10,062 bases of DNA, from the NCBI GenBank assembly GCA_026389255.1, contig JAPLIF010000368.1, forward strand, positions 1 through 10,062, written 5' to 3'. This DNA comes from Cyanobacteriota bacterium (GTDB lineage: Bacteria > Cyanobacteriota > Cyanobacteriia > PCC-6307 > Cyanobiaceae). The notes under the pieces are model-generated. The model had not been told where the DNA came from and did no database searches. It saw only the letters and a list, made by a program, of their open reading frames with translations. A program made the position numbers and the translations under genes. Position 1 is the first letter of the stretch, and every line of letters begins with the position of its first letter. Positions 1-6,581 of this stretch are shown one piece after another.

Positions 1-2
1 CG

Positions 3-1196
3 TTTCGCTATCAGCCGGTGCTGGCCCGCCAGGGGCACCACGTCACCCGGGAGCATCGCCTGGTGCTGGCCCTGTGGGGCCGGCTGCTGGCAGAGCACCA
101 GGGGGCGCCGGTGGACCAGGGCCTGGTGCTGGGCGGCGCCGGCACCCGAAGGCCCGAACCGGTGAACCTGGCGGGCTCCCTGGGGGGCCAACTGGACCAG
201 AGCCTCAGCCGCCTGGCGGGGGACCTGGAGCGCCAAGGGCCGCCCCCCCTGGTGAGCGACCGCAAAAAATGCACCCTGTGCTCGTGGCGGGAGCTCTGCG
301 ATGGCGAGGCCCGCCAGGAGGGCCACCTCAGTGAGGTGAGTGGCATCGGCGGCAAGCGCCGGGAACTGCTCCTGGAGGCCGGCATCGGCAGCCTTGCCGA
401 CCTGGCGGCAGCCGACCCTGGGCACCTGGCGGACGCCCTGGCCGCCCATGGCGAACAGCACCGGGAGATGGCGCCCAAACTGGTGGCCCAGGCCCTGGTG
501 CAGCAGGGGGGGCAGGCCCGGCGGCTGGCTCGCGGCCCCGCCCTGCCGGAGCTGGCGAGGGCGCCGGGGGTGTTGCTGTACGACATCGAATCGGACCCCG
601 ATGCCCGGGACGACTTTCTGCATGGGGTGGTGCGGTTGCGGCGGCAAGGCGGCGCGGCAGGGCGTCCGGGGGGGGCGTCAGTTCCCTGGCCCGCCAGTGC
701 CGAGGCGGCGCCCTCTACGCCGCTGCTGGCCCTGCAGCACCACGGCGAAGCCAGGCTTTGGCGTCGCCTGCAGGCCCTGCTCGAGCGCTATCCCGACTGG
801 CCCGTGCTCCATTACGGCGAAACCGAGGCCATCAGCCTGCTGCGCCTGGCCGAGCGCCAGGGGGTGACGCCCGAGGCCCGGGCCCGCCTGCGTTCGCGCC
901 TGGTGGATGTGCATGCCCGGCTGCGGCGCCACTGGTTGCTGCCGGTGCCCAGCTATGGCCTCAAGAGCGTGGCGGGTTGGCTGGGTTTCGAATGGCGGCA
1001 GAAGGGGGGGGATGGGGCCCGGTGCCTGATGTGGTGGCGGCAGTGGCGCCAATGGCACGGCCAGCCCAGCGACCCGGCCGCCGTCCAGGTCAGTCGCCAG
1101 CTGCTCCAGCGCCTGTTTCGCTACAACCAGGACGACAACTTGGCCACCTGGGCCGTGGCCCGTTGGCTGCTCGACCAGGACCAGGACCAGCCCTGA
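3..1196 (+). CDS. TM0106-type RecB-like nuclease, 3' part of gene
   Basis: The reading frame is open from the window edge, so the N-terminus is missing, and it ends at TGA 1194-1196. I recognise the cyanobacterial form of the TM0106 family: a RecB-like module, a helix-hairpin-helix and an RNase H-like 3'-5' exonuclease domain (YprB/RNH_2 type). Visible marks are a cysteine cluster CTLCSWRELC (cysteine codons at 270, 279 and 297), of the kind seen in Fe-S or zinc-stabilised nucleases. The HhH-like stretch LSEVSGIGGKRRELLLEAGI comes next. The exonuclease block starts LLYDIESDPDARDDFLHG (about nt 572-625) and ends with the acidic FRYNQDDNLATWA motif (about nt 1119-1157), where metal-binding aspartates are expected. 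A Gly/Ala/Pro-rich stretch (about nt 640-720) looks like a lineage-specific loop. A role in DNA processing or repair is inferred from the family; the substrate is unknown. It is convergent with ygfZ. Confidence 0.85.
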   Translation, partial: FRYQPVLARQGHHVTREHRLVLALWGRLLAEHQGAPVDQGLVLGGAGTRRPEPVNLAGSLGGQLDQSLSRLAGDLERQGPPPLVSDRKKCTLCSWRELCDGEARQEGHLSEVSGIGGKRRELLLEAGIGSLADLAAADPGHLADALAAHGEQHREMAPKLVAQALVQQGGQARRLARGPALPELARAPGVLLYDIESDPDARDDFLHGVVRLRRQGGAAGRPGGASVPWPASAEAAPSTPLLALQHHGEARLWRRLQALLERYPDWPVLHYGETEAISLLRLAERQGVTPEARARLRSRLVDVHARLRRHWLLPVPSYGLKSVAGWLGFEWRQKGGDGARCLMWWRQWRQWHGQPSDPAAVQVSRQLLQRLFRYNQDDNLATWAVARWLLDQDQDQP

Positions 1197-1197
1197 A

Positions 1198-2205
1198 TCA
1201 GGGGCGGCTGGCGGTGGAACCGGCCCCCACCGGGGGTGCCACGAAACGCTCGGGCAGGGACAACTCCAGCCAGGGGGCCCCGGAACCCTCGCCGGCGCGC
1301 AGGCGGCCCAATTCCAGGGCCTGGCGGCGCACCAGGGCCAGGCCGATCCAGAGGCGGCCGCCATCCAGGCTGAGGCTGGAGGTGATCACGCCGGCCCGTT
1401 GGGGGCTGGCGCCTGGCTGGGGTTCGGCGCCCTCGGCCCACAGGGTCGTGCCCGGGGCCAGGCCGGCGTCCTCGGCCTGTGGCTCCAGGCAGATCCAGCG
1501 CCGCAATTGGCGTTTGACGCCGTCGTAGGTGGCCAGTTTGGCCAGGGTTTCCTGGCCCACATAGCAGCCTTTGCTGAGGCTGACCCGATCGGCCAGGCCC
1601 AGCTCGAAGGGGTTGGTGTCCTCGTTGACCTCGTTGGGGGCTACGGGCAGTCCCTGGCCCAGTCGCCAGTGGTCCTGCTCCTGGGGGCTGAGGGGCTTGA
1701 GCTCCGCCAGGGCGGCCGGCAGGGGTTGGCCGGCGGGTAGCAGGGTCAGGTGGGATCCCAGGCGCCAGCCCCGGTCAGGGGCCGCCAGCGGCGCCCAGCG
1801 GCCAGCTGCAGGCGCCTGGGGATCGCTTTCGATGCCGATGGTTTCGACCAGTAGGCCAGCGGCCAGGGGGCCCAGGTGCACGGCATCGGCGGGAAACAGC
1901 ACCCGATCGAGGGCCGTGCGCACCGCCTCCCCCTCCCCGGCCCGGATCACCAGCGTGGCCCCCTCGCCATCGACCAGCACTTCGGCCAGGGCCCGCAGCC
2001 GCGCCGTGGGAGTGATGCAGCAGGTGGACAGCCACTGGCCGGCCTGGGCCTGCTCCAGGGCCTGGCTGGTCTGGCCATGGAGGAACCGCAGTCCATCGGG
2101 GCCGTCGAGGCGCAGCAGGCTGACCGGCCAGTCGCAGCGCCGGGGTTGGGCCTGGGGGGAGCCCGGATGAGAGGTGGGATCCCAGGCGAAGACAGGGGCG
2201 GCCAT
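1198..2205 (-). CDS. ygfZ: YgfZ/GcvT-like folate-binding protein (Fe-S cluster maintenance)
   Basis: The encoded protein is 335 residues, a usual length for YgfZ (COG0354), a tetrahydrofolate-binding protein related to the glycine-cleavage T-protein that helps make or repair certain Fe-S enzymes. The diagnostic signature KGCYVGQE is at residues 212-219, with the family cysteine at C214. The N-terminal half has the expected LRLDGPDGLRFLHGQTSQ segment, and NEVNEDTNPFELGL at about 191-204 fits the conserved approach to the signature. The start is ATG 2205, with no strong Shine-Dalgarno visible. It lies 10 bases after the pyrE stop on the same strand, so co-transcription is likely. Its stop is separated by a single base from the stop of the convergent nuclease gene. 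The C-terminal tail after about residue 310 is Ala/Pro-rich and poorly conserved-looking. The cytoplasmic location and role are inferred from the family. Confidence 0.9.
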   Translation of the reverse strand: MAAPVFAWDPTSHPGSPQAQPRRCDWPVSLLRLDGPDGLRFLHGQTSQALEQAQAGQWLSTCCITPTARLRALAEVLVDGEGATLVIRAGEGEAVRTALDRVLFPADAVHLGPLAAGLLVETIGIESDPQAPAAGRWAPLAAPDRGWRLGSHLTLLPAGQPLPAALAELKPLSPQEQDHWRLGQGLPVAPNEVNEDTNPFELGLADRVSLSKGCYVGQETLAKLATYDGVKRQLRRWICLEPQAEDAGLAPGTTLWAEGAEPQPGASPQRAGVITSSLSLDGGRLWIGLALVRRQALELGRLRAGEGSGAPWLELSLPERFVAPPVGAGSTASRP

Positions 2206-2215
2206 GGGGTGGGGA

Positions 2216-2878
2216 TTAGGCGGTTGGGGTGGAAGAGGTTGGGGTGGCAGCGCCTGGGCTAGAAGCTGTTGGGCTGGAAGAGGGGGCAGCGCTGCTGGAG
2301 CGGGCGGCCACCTCGCTTAGAAGGAAGAGGCTGGCCAGCTCCAGGCCGGCGGCGGTGAGGGTTTCCAGGCCCCCCTCCTGCCGATCCACGATCGCCACCA
2401 CCCGGTCGACGCGGTATCCCGCCTGGCGCAGCTGCTCCACCGCCTTGAGGGCCGAGCCGCCACTGGTGACCACATCTTCGAGCACACAGATGGTGGCCCC
2501 GGCGGCGGGCAGGGGCCCTTCCAGCCAGGCGCCGGTGCCATGGCCCTTGGCCTCCTTGCGCACGATCAGGGCATCGAGGCGCCGGCCGTCCAGGGAGGCG
2601 CGCATGGCCACGGCACTCACCAGGGGATCGGCCCCCAGGGTGAGGCCCGCCACGGCGATGGCCTCCGCTTCGACGTGCTCCAGCAGCAAGGCACCCAGCA
2701 GTTCGAGGCCTTCACCGCTGAGGCTGACGGGCTTGCAGTTGACGTAATGGGGGCTGGTGCGGCCGGAGGCCAGGGTGAACTGACCCAGGCGATAGGCCCG
2801 TTCGGCCAAGAGGGTCAGCAGGCGCTCGCGGGCGGCGGCGGGGCTGGCCGAGGCGGGGCTGGCGGCGGCAGGGGCCAT
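2216..2878 (-). CDS. pyrE: Orotate phosphoribosyltransferase
   Basis: PyrE converts orotate and PRPP to orotidine 5'-phosphate in de novo pyrimidine synthesis. I chose ATG 2878 because it gives 220 residues with the first conserved block ([20 protein letters not shown]) at about 28-47. The reading frame continues upstream to an ATG at 3004, but that 42-residue extension is Gly/Pro/Ala-rich and has no family counterpart. The catalytic flexible loop is [13 protein letters not shown] (residues 105-117), and the PRPP-binding signature [12 protein letters not shown] is at 131-142. The family segment [10 protein letters not shown] follows. After LFLLSEVA the protein ends in about 30 residues of Ser/Ala/Pro/Thr only, longer than usual PyrE ends. 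The gene is first in a probable pyrE-ygfZ unit with a 10-base gap. The enzyme is expected to be a cytoplasmic dimer, by family knowledge. Confidence 0.93.
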   Translation of the reverse strand: MAPAAASPASASPAAARERLLTLLAERAYRLGQFTLASGRTSPHYVNCKPVSLSGEGLELLGALLLEHVEAEAIAVAGLTLGADPLVSAVAMRASLDGRRLDALIVRKEAKGHGTGAWLEGPLPAAGATICVLEDVVTSGGSALKAVEQLRQAGYRVDRVVAIVDRQEGGLETLTAAGLELASLFLLSEVAARSSSAAPSSSPTASSPGAATPTSSTPTA

Positions 2879-3031
2879 CGGTGCTGGCAGTTGGAACGGG
2901 ATCTGACCCAATCCTGCTGCAGGGCCGGCCTGGATCGGCGGGGGGGCGGCCCTACCCCCACCGTGATTCGCCAATCCGACCCCTGGGGTCCAGAATGGGT
3001 ACAAAGTATTGACTCACGGGGTACCGACGCC

Positions 3032-3619
3032 ATGACCCTTTCCTTGGGCTGCCCATTAGGCCGCAGCAATAGGCACCTCTGCCATCGCCATCCTGCCCTT
3101 GGCGCCTGGCTCTTGGCGGCCAGCGTTGGGGCCGGTGCTTTGGTGATCGGTGCGGGTGCCGCCCAGGCGGGCCCGGTGGTCTGCACCACCAGCATCGAAG
3201 CCCCGGACATGGATCCCCTGCGCCCCTACGGCGCCGGTCCGGTGGAGATGACCCGCTGCGCTCCGGTGGTGACCGTTCCCGAGGTGATGCGGTCCAGTTA
3301 TTACAGCTATCGCTCCCCCTTCGCCCGGGGCGTCGATCTCACCCACCAGATCACTGATGTGCTGGGGATCGCCATGGGCGGTGTCGAAGGCAACCGGGTG
3401 ATGGGTTTTGGCTTCCCCGACCAGGCGATCGTCTGGGATGGCAGTGCGGTGGAGACCACCTATCGCTATCTGATGCCAACCCAGCACGATCCCACCCCCC
3501 TGCGCACCGCCGACCTCTCCAGCCCCTTTGGCACCAGCCTGGGCGGTGGCGCCGCCGCCGATGGCGGCCCCCGATCCACTTCGCCGGGCTACACCAGCTC
3601 CGTGCGCGCTCTCTGGTGA
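3032..3619 (+). CDS. Conserved hypothetical exported protein
   Basis: The start ATG 3032 gives 195 residues. The N-terminus reads as a Sec signal peptide: basic residues up to about 20, a hydrophobic core (ALGAWLLAASVGAGALVIGA, about 22-41) and a likely signal-peptidase I site AQA|GP at 46/47. The frame is open further upstream (to 2540), but a later start puts the signal peptide at the N-terminus. The mature part, about 149 residues, has two cysteines near its start (VVCTT and TRCAP), possibly a disulfide, no membrane segment, and the stretch FGFPDQAIVWDG. That stretch resembles a conserved protein of unknown function in picocyanobacteria, from memory and not verified. No enzymatic motif is seen. 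A periplasmic or thylakoid-lumen location is inferred. A GC hairpin and the tRNA gene follow directly. Confidence 0.75.
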   Translation: MTLSLGCPLGRSNRHLCHRHPALGAWLLAASVGAGALVIGAGAAQAGPVVCTTSIEAPDMDPLRPYGAGPVEMTRCAPVVTVPEVMRSSYYSYRSPFARGVDLTHQITDVLGIAMGGVEGNRVMGFGFPDQAIVWDGSAVETTYRYLMPTQHDPTPLRTADLSSPFGTSLGGGAAADGGPRSTSPGYTSSVRALW

Positions 3620-3627
3620 GAGACCCA

Positions 3628-3643
3628 GGGCGCTGCGGCGCCC
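3628..3643 (+). terminator. GC-rich hairpin after the exported-protein gene
   Basis: A perfect 6-bp stem, GGGCGC / GCGCCC, with a 4-base TGCG loop lies 9 bases after the stop codon of the exported-protein gene and ends 3 bases before the tRNA. No T-run follows, so it is at best a weak intrinsic terminator. It may instead be a processing or spacer structure for the tRNA transcript. Confidence 0.35.
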
Positions 3644-3646
3644 CAA

Positions 3647-3719
3647 GGGGGTCTAGCAATCTGGTGAATGCAGCGAACTCATAATTCGCCTTAGCCGGGT
3701 TCGATCCCCGGGACCCCCA
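3647..3719 (+). tRNA. tRNA-Met(CAU), elongator type
   Basis: The 73-base sequence folds as a standard cloverleaf. The acceptor stem is GGGGGTC (3647-3653) with GACCCCC (3712-3718), and the discriminator is A3719. The anticodon stem is GCGAA/TTCGC around loop CTCATAA, giving anticodon CAU. The T arm is CCGGG-TTCGATC-CCCGG. The 3' CCA is not encoded. The anticodon stem lacks the three G:C pairs of initiator tRNA, so it is not fMet. tRNA-Ile2 (CAU with lysidine) cannot be fully excluded, but the overall sequence resembles cyanobacterial elongator tRNA-Met. The accessory region begins immediately downstream, which suggests that this gene marks an insertion hotspot. Confidence 0.92.
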
Positions 3720-3866
3720 TTTCTAAAAAGCCAGTCATAGAGAAGGTTTCCAGCAAAAGACAGGGCAACGACAGAAGGTCCAGTTAGGCACCGTTTAGGC
3801 AAAGATCAGCCCGTTTTGGGCGAGGGCTGGTTACGGTTCCAGCACCTCTACACAGCCAACCTGGCC

Positions 3867-4463
3867 TCAAGTCATCCCGTCAACACGAAAGTAGCCAAGA
3901 ATCATCTCAGGTTTGCAGATCGATATTTGTACGTGCGTCTTATTCTTAAAGCCTGATCCCGGATAAACCTTGGTGCCTTCTTCAAAGACTCCGTATACGG
4001 TGTCGTACGGCGTCTCGTCTATTCGCTTTCTAAGTTTGTGTACCATTTGAATCACTGCACAGTCACGCTGGCGCCTTAGGTAGATTCCGTTTGCGCGACT
4101 TGAATTGACGGGCATTGGAGTGCCAGCTCTTTTGTACAGGGTTCTTATTGCCCTGTATGCAAGGGCCAATTCGTCCATGACCCCATAGTCGGTCAGATTG
4201 AGGCAGTTACCTGGGTATGCGAAAGCCCCTAGTACAGATGGTTCTCCCATCTCTCGGGAGCGGCGCTTTTTACGATCCTTAGCCCACTCGAGTGCTCGTT
4301 CTGGGCTGTCAACCCAAAAATAAATACCTGGACCAAGCCAATCGTAATCGTTTTCGCTTGGCTGTAGTGTCTCTTTTCCGCTTAAAACTGATTCGGCGGT
4401 ACCTTTGTCAGAGCCATGATAGAGAACTAGAGGCCCAAGACTGTTTTTAGCCCGAGTGGGCAT
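3867..4463 (-). CDS. Putative ADP-ribosyltransferase-like toxin
   Basis: The encoded protein is 198 residues with no signal peptide or membrane segment. Near the N-terminus LVLYHGSDKGTAESVL (residues 12-27) is followed by DYDWLGPGIYFWVDSPERAL (39-58). A Y-H-G motif followed by a G-x-Y-F motif and an alanine-rich helix is the layout of ART/PARP-fold toxins (DUF3990- and DarT-like groups), with H16 and Y48 as candidate NAD-binding residues. The C-terminal block, from YDTVYGVFEEGTKVYPGSGF to HVQISICKPEMILGYFRV, looks conserved. E161, E162 or Q179 could supply the third motif; this is my inference. The preceding 92-aa gene overlaps its start by 17 bases, as in many toxin-antitoxin pairs. Two sampled 60-base stretches are only 42-45% GC, far below the housekeeping genes to the left, which suggests recent transfer. 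An NAD-modifying or NAD-degrading toxin is likely but unproven. Confidence 0.7.
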   Translation of the reverse strand: MPTRAKNSLGPLVLYHGSDKGTAESVLSGKETLQPSENDYDWLGPGIYFWVDSPERALEWAKDRKKRRSREMGEPSVLGAFAYPGNCLNLTDYGVMDELALAYRAIRTLYKRAGTPMPVNSSRANGIYLRRQRDCAVIQMVHKLRKRIDETPYDTVYGVFEEGTKVYPGSGFKNKTHVQISICKPEMILGYFRVDGMT

Positions 4464-4725
4464 CCTGACTTCGATATGGAGGGCTCAGTTGGCCGTCAGC
4501 ATCGATTAGGCCTGCATCCATCAGGAATTCGCGCGCCAGGCTTGGGTCACGCAGCTCCCTCAAAAGAGCGTCAACTTGCTCACGCGACAGTTGTCTGGAG
4601 CTTTCGGCCGGTTTTTTTGTGGTGGGGCTGGAGACTGCCATGCAGGGGGTAAGGGAGGCAATGGCGGAGCTTGACGTTAGGACCTGGGCGAGCTGCTTCT
4701 CGGTAGGCACTGCAACTTTGATCAT
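4447..4725 (-). CDS. Small helical protein, candidate antitoxin of the ART-like gene
   Basis: The encoded protein is 92 residues, starting at ATG 4725 with a good ribosome binding site (GAAGG five bases upstream). I do not recognise a named family. The first half is Ser/Thr/Ala/Pro-rich and probably disordered. The second half (about 45-83: RQLSREQVDALLRELRDPSL, then AREFLMDAGLIDADGQLSPP) reads as two amphipathic helices and a conserved-looking 'AGLIDADGQLSPPYR' end. That ending is reminiscent of short partner proteins encoded next to toxins. Its last 17 bases overlap the start of the ART-like gene in another frame, so translation of the two is probably coupled. The antitoxin role is inferred from size, order and overlap. 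No classical DNA-binding fold is visible, so autoregulation may be absent or of an unfamiliar kind. Confidence 0.6.
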   Translation of the reverse strand: MIKVAVPTEKQLAQVLTSSSAIASLTPCMAVSSPTTKKPAESSRQLSREQVDALLRELRDPSLAREFLMDAGLIDADGQLSPPYRSQDAHSG

Positions 4726-4795
4726 GAATGCCTTCGGGAGTTCTGGCCAACGCTGTCGGCGCTGGAGTGCCGCTTCTCTTGGGCTGCAGACAGGC

Positions 4796-5245
4796 CTAGT
4801 GCGCCTGTTCGCTGAGTAGCTCCGCCAGCCACTGGGGCAGCTCAGCGCTAACGAAGAGCAGCGACTCCCACTCTTGGGGAGGCAGCACGGCTCGGAGGGT
4901 CGGCACAGCCGCTGAAGCCTGATCAGGGCCGAGCCAGGTCAGGGCGCGGATCGCCTGGCCGGCGGGGCGATCGGCCAGCAGGAAGTTCCAGGCGGCTGCC
5001 GGACGGATGGTGACCTGCTGCTTGCCGAAGACGTAGCGCTTCTGACTTCTGGTGCGGGCCAGGAAGGTCTGCACCGCGGGCATCTGGGTGGTGAGGCCCA
5101 GGGCATTGGCCGCGGTGGCGCCGCTGCTGACCAACTGCTGCGCGCCTTGTCGGTTGAGCTGGGCGATCACCAGCTCCGGCGCCGGTGGCCTGGTGCGTTT
5201 CATGGTCGAGTCCCCGACCCAGTCTGGCGGGATGATGACTCTCAT
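4796..5245 (-). CDS. DUF6088/AbiEi-like protein, N-terminal winged helix missing
   Basis: The encoded protein is 149 residues from ATG 5245, or 135 from ATG 5203. The core, containing LVSSGATAANALGLTTQMPA, then KRYVFGKQQVTIRPA and AGQAIRALTWLG, matches the C-terminal part of DUF6088 proteins, the antitoxin side of AbiE-like type IV systems. Members normally start with a winged-helix region of roughly 60-70 residues. Here the codon before ATG 5245 is TGA and no minus-strand frame upstream encodes such a domain, so the gene appears 5'-truncated. The usual AbiEii-like nucleotidyltransferase partner is also absent: the gene downstream is the unrelated ART-like pair, 70 bases away. It may be a remnant, or a shortened protein still made. 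The family call is from memory of the motif. Confidence 0.62.
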   Translation of the reverse strand: MRVIIPPDWVGDSTMKRTRPPAPELVIAQLNRQGAQQLVSSGATAANALGLTTQMPAVQTFLARTRSQKRYVFGKQQVTIRPAAAWNFLLADRPAGQAIRALTWLGPDQASAAVPTLRAVLPPQEWESLLFVSAELPQWLAELLSEQAH

Positions 5246-5273
5246 TCACCCTGGACCGGTTTCCGGGGTCCAC

Positions 5274-5310
5274 GTCAATTGACCTCTGGCCGCAGTACTG
5301 AGTCCAGTAC
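5274..5310. promoter_or_regulatory. Palindromes in the divergent promoter region, candidate operator
   Basis: The 103-base gap between the DUF6088-like gene (-) and the Phd-like gene (+) holds a 10-bp perfect palindrome, GTCAATTGAC (5274-5283), that places TTGAC on both strands. It also holds an inverted repeat, GTACTG-4-CAGTAC (5295-5310), whose left arm is part of a second perfect palindrome, CAGTACTG. Phd/YefM antitoxins usually repress their own operon by binding such repeats, so this is a plausible operator. No convincing -10 box could be assigned. Confidence 0.4.
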
Positions 5311-5348
5311 CGACCCATTGGAAACCCTAGGTAGACTCGAGAATCTGA

Positions 5349-5651
5349 ATGCTGAGCCTGTCGATGGCCGATCAGCCCCTGAACGTGCTCCGCTCGGCCG
5401 AGCTGAAGCGCCGCGGCATCGCGGCGGTGGAGGAGGCCCTTCGCTCTGGCCCGGTGCATCTGCTGAAGCGCAACAGCCCTACCGCCGTGGTGCTCAGCGC
5501 GGCTGAGTACAATCACATGCGACGCCAGGCCGATCAGCCTGTCACCGCAGGGTCGAGCTGCTTGGAGTGGTTGCTGGAACTTCCCCCCGCGGCAGTAGGC
5601 CGCAGCAAGGAGGCGATCGACGCGGAGCTGCGGCAGGTACGCGACTGGTGA
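5349..5651 (+). CDS. Phd/YefM-family antitoxin
   Basis: The encoded protein is 100 residues. The N-terminal two thirds follow the Phd/YefM pattern: NVLRSAELKRRGIAAVEEAL (11-30), then GPVHLLKRNSPTAVVLSAAEY. This is a DNA-binding fold with a beta strand carrying the 'xVLS/Txx[ED]Y' ending. The C-terminal 35 residues, ending KEAIDAELRQVRDW, are the expected flexible toxin-neutralising helix. ATG 5349 is the first start; ATG 5364 (codon 6) is an alternative, and neither has a clear Shine-Dalgarno. The stop codon overlaps the start of the PIN-domain gene (GTGA, 5648-5651), typical of toxin-antitoxin operons. Autorepression through the palindromes just upstream is inferred. Confidence 0.82.
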   Translation: MLSLSMADQPLNVLRSAELKRRGIAAVEEALRSGPVHLLKRNSPTAVVLSAAEYNHMRRQADQPVTAGSSCLEWLLELPPAAVGRSKEAIDAELRQVRDW

Positions 5652-6091
5652 TCGCCTTCCTCGACGCCAGCGCCGTGATCTACGCCGTGGAAGGGACGTC
5701 GGTGTGGGCTGAGGCACTCAAGCGGGAGCTTCGCCAGCTGGCTGATTCGGCCCGGACCTCCGCAGAGGGTGACCTTTGGATGGCGATCAGCCGTCTGAGC
5801 TGGCTGGAGTGCCGCGTGGGGCCGCTGCGCCGGCGGGATGCGGTGGCCCTGGCCCGGTTCGACACCTTCTTCCGGCAACCGGATCTGGAGTGGGTGGAGC
5901 TCATCCCCGCCGTTGTGGAGCAGGCCACGCTGTTGCGGGCTAAGCACAACCTGCGGACGCCCGATGCGCTGCAGGCCGCCAGCTGTCTTCACTTCGGTTC
6001 TGCTGCGGTGATGGTCACGGGCGATGCCGATTTCCAGAGGGTGCCTGCACTCCGCCTGGCGCTTCTAAACGGAGATGGGGCGAATGCCTGA
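5648..6091 (+). CDS. vapC: PIN-domain ribonuclease toxin (VapC type)
   Basis: I place the start at GTG 5648, overlapping the antitoxin stop, because this puts the PIN motif IAFLDASAVIY at the N-terminus; the frame itself runs further upstream inside the antitoxin gene. The product is 147 residues. The acidic active-site set is complete: D6 (FLDAS), E54 (SWLECRVGPL), D106 (RTPDALQAA) and D126/D128 (VTGDADF). PIN toxins of this class are Mg2+-dependent endoribonucleases that cut tRNA or rRNA when the antitoxin is degraded. All key residues are present, so the pair with the Phd-like antitoxin looks functional. Pairing PIN with Phd rather than a classic VapB is common. It is convergent with the AbrB-like gene, with 37 bases between the stops. 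Confidence 0.88.
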   Translation: MIAFLDASAVIYAVEGTSVWAEALKRELRQLADSARTSAEGDLWMAISRLSWLECRVGPLRRRDAVALARFDTFFRQPDLEWVELIPAVVEQATLLRAKHNLRTPDALQAASCLHFGSAAVMVTGDADFQRVPALRLALLNGDGANA

Positions 6092-6112
6092 TCCCCCCCA
6101 TTCGTGACCCGC

Positions 6113-6129
6113 AAGGCCTTTAAGGCCTT
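6113..6129. terminator. Palindrome between convergent toxin and AbrB-like genes
   Basis: AAGGCCTT-T-AAGGCCTT is a 17-base palindrome lying 21 bases after the PIN toxin stop and touching the stop of the AbrB-like gene on the other strand. As RNA it forms a short hairpin in either direction, so a bidirectional terminator is plausible, but there is no long T-run on either side. Confidence 0.35.
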
Positions 6130-6473
6130 CATCCAGCTGCTGTGACATCGGCGAGCAGCTCATCGTCTTCTGCCGCCATGGTCTCGGTGTAGGGCACAGG
6201 CCCGGCTGCTGCCGTTAACGCCTCACGGCTGAGCAGATCGAGGAAAAGGCCCAGCATGAGGCTCTCGTCCTCAGGCTCAGCACTCTGTCGTTCGCTGGGC
6301 TCGAAGCGCAGGAGCATGGTGTCGTTGCTGACCACCTCCATCTGCCCTAGGGCGCCAGTGAACTGGGGGTGATCGCGGTAGAAGGCGGCAGGAAGCCGCA
6401 GACCGGAGGAGTTGCCGATTTGGGCCGGGGTGACGCAGTAGCGGGAAGAAGCTATGGCAATGCACCCAGGCAC
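6129..6473 (-). CDS. AbrB/MazE-like antitoxin, orphan
   Basis: The recognisable part begins at YCVTPAQIGNSSGLRLPAAF and continues to GQMEVVSNDTMLLRFEP, the swapped-hairpin AbrB/SpoVT DNA-binding fold of MazE- and VapB-like antitoxins. An acidic C-terminal tail, usual for the toxin-binding half, follows. The frame is open up to an ATG at 6620, but the extra 49 residues run antisense to a PIN remnant and have no family likeness, so I placed the start at GTG 6473 (114 residues). No convincing ribosome binding site supports it, and a start just before SSRYCVTP would suit the family better, so the original 5' end may be lost. No toxin gene follows on this strand. Either this is an orphan antitoxin, or its partner has been lost. 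Confidence 0.6.
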   Translation of the reverse strand: MPGCIAIASSRYCVTPAQIGNSSGLRLPAAFYRDHPQFTGALGQMEVVSNDTMLLRFEPSERQSAEPEDESLMLGLFLDLLSREALTAAAGPVPYTETMAAEDDELLADVTAAG

Positions 6474-6581
6474 AGTTGACGTACGCCTTGTTAGTCCAAA
6501 CCATAAGACCATCTGGCCGTCGTGGCCATGGCTTGCAAGGGGGATTGGCTGGCTGCCGCCAAAGGCCAAAACCAGCCCACA

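Noticed and set aside
678..1364. Minus-strand reading frame of 228 codons
   Set aside because: It is antisense to the recognisable nuclease gene and lacks any conserved motif.
2879..3004. PyrE start at ATG 3004
   Set aside because: The 42-residue extension is Gly/Pro/Ala-rich and lies before the normal family start; ATG 2878 gives a usual N-terminus.
3009..3014. TTGACT as a -35 box for the exported-protein gene
   Set aside because: The matching -10 position would fall on the start codon and has no consensus there.
3700..3720. tRNA 3' end as an attachment site with a second copy in the window
   Set aside because: I searched by eye for a repeat of the T-arm/acceptor end downstream and found none, and no integrase gene is present.
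4923..5717. Long minus-strand reading frame of 264 codons
   Set aside because: It overlaps the Phd-like and PIN genes antisense and the DUF6088-like gene in another frame. Its composition is Arg/His/Pro-rich with no family motif; it is a GC-rich shadow.
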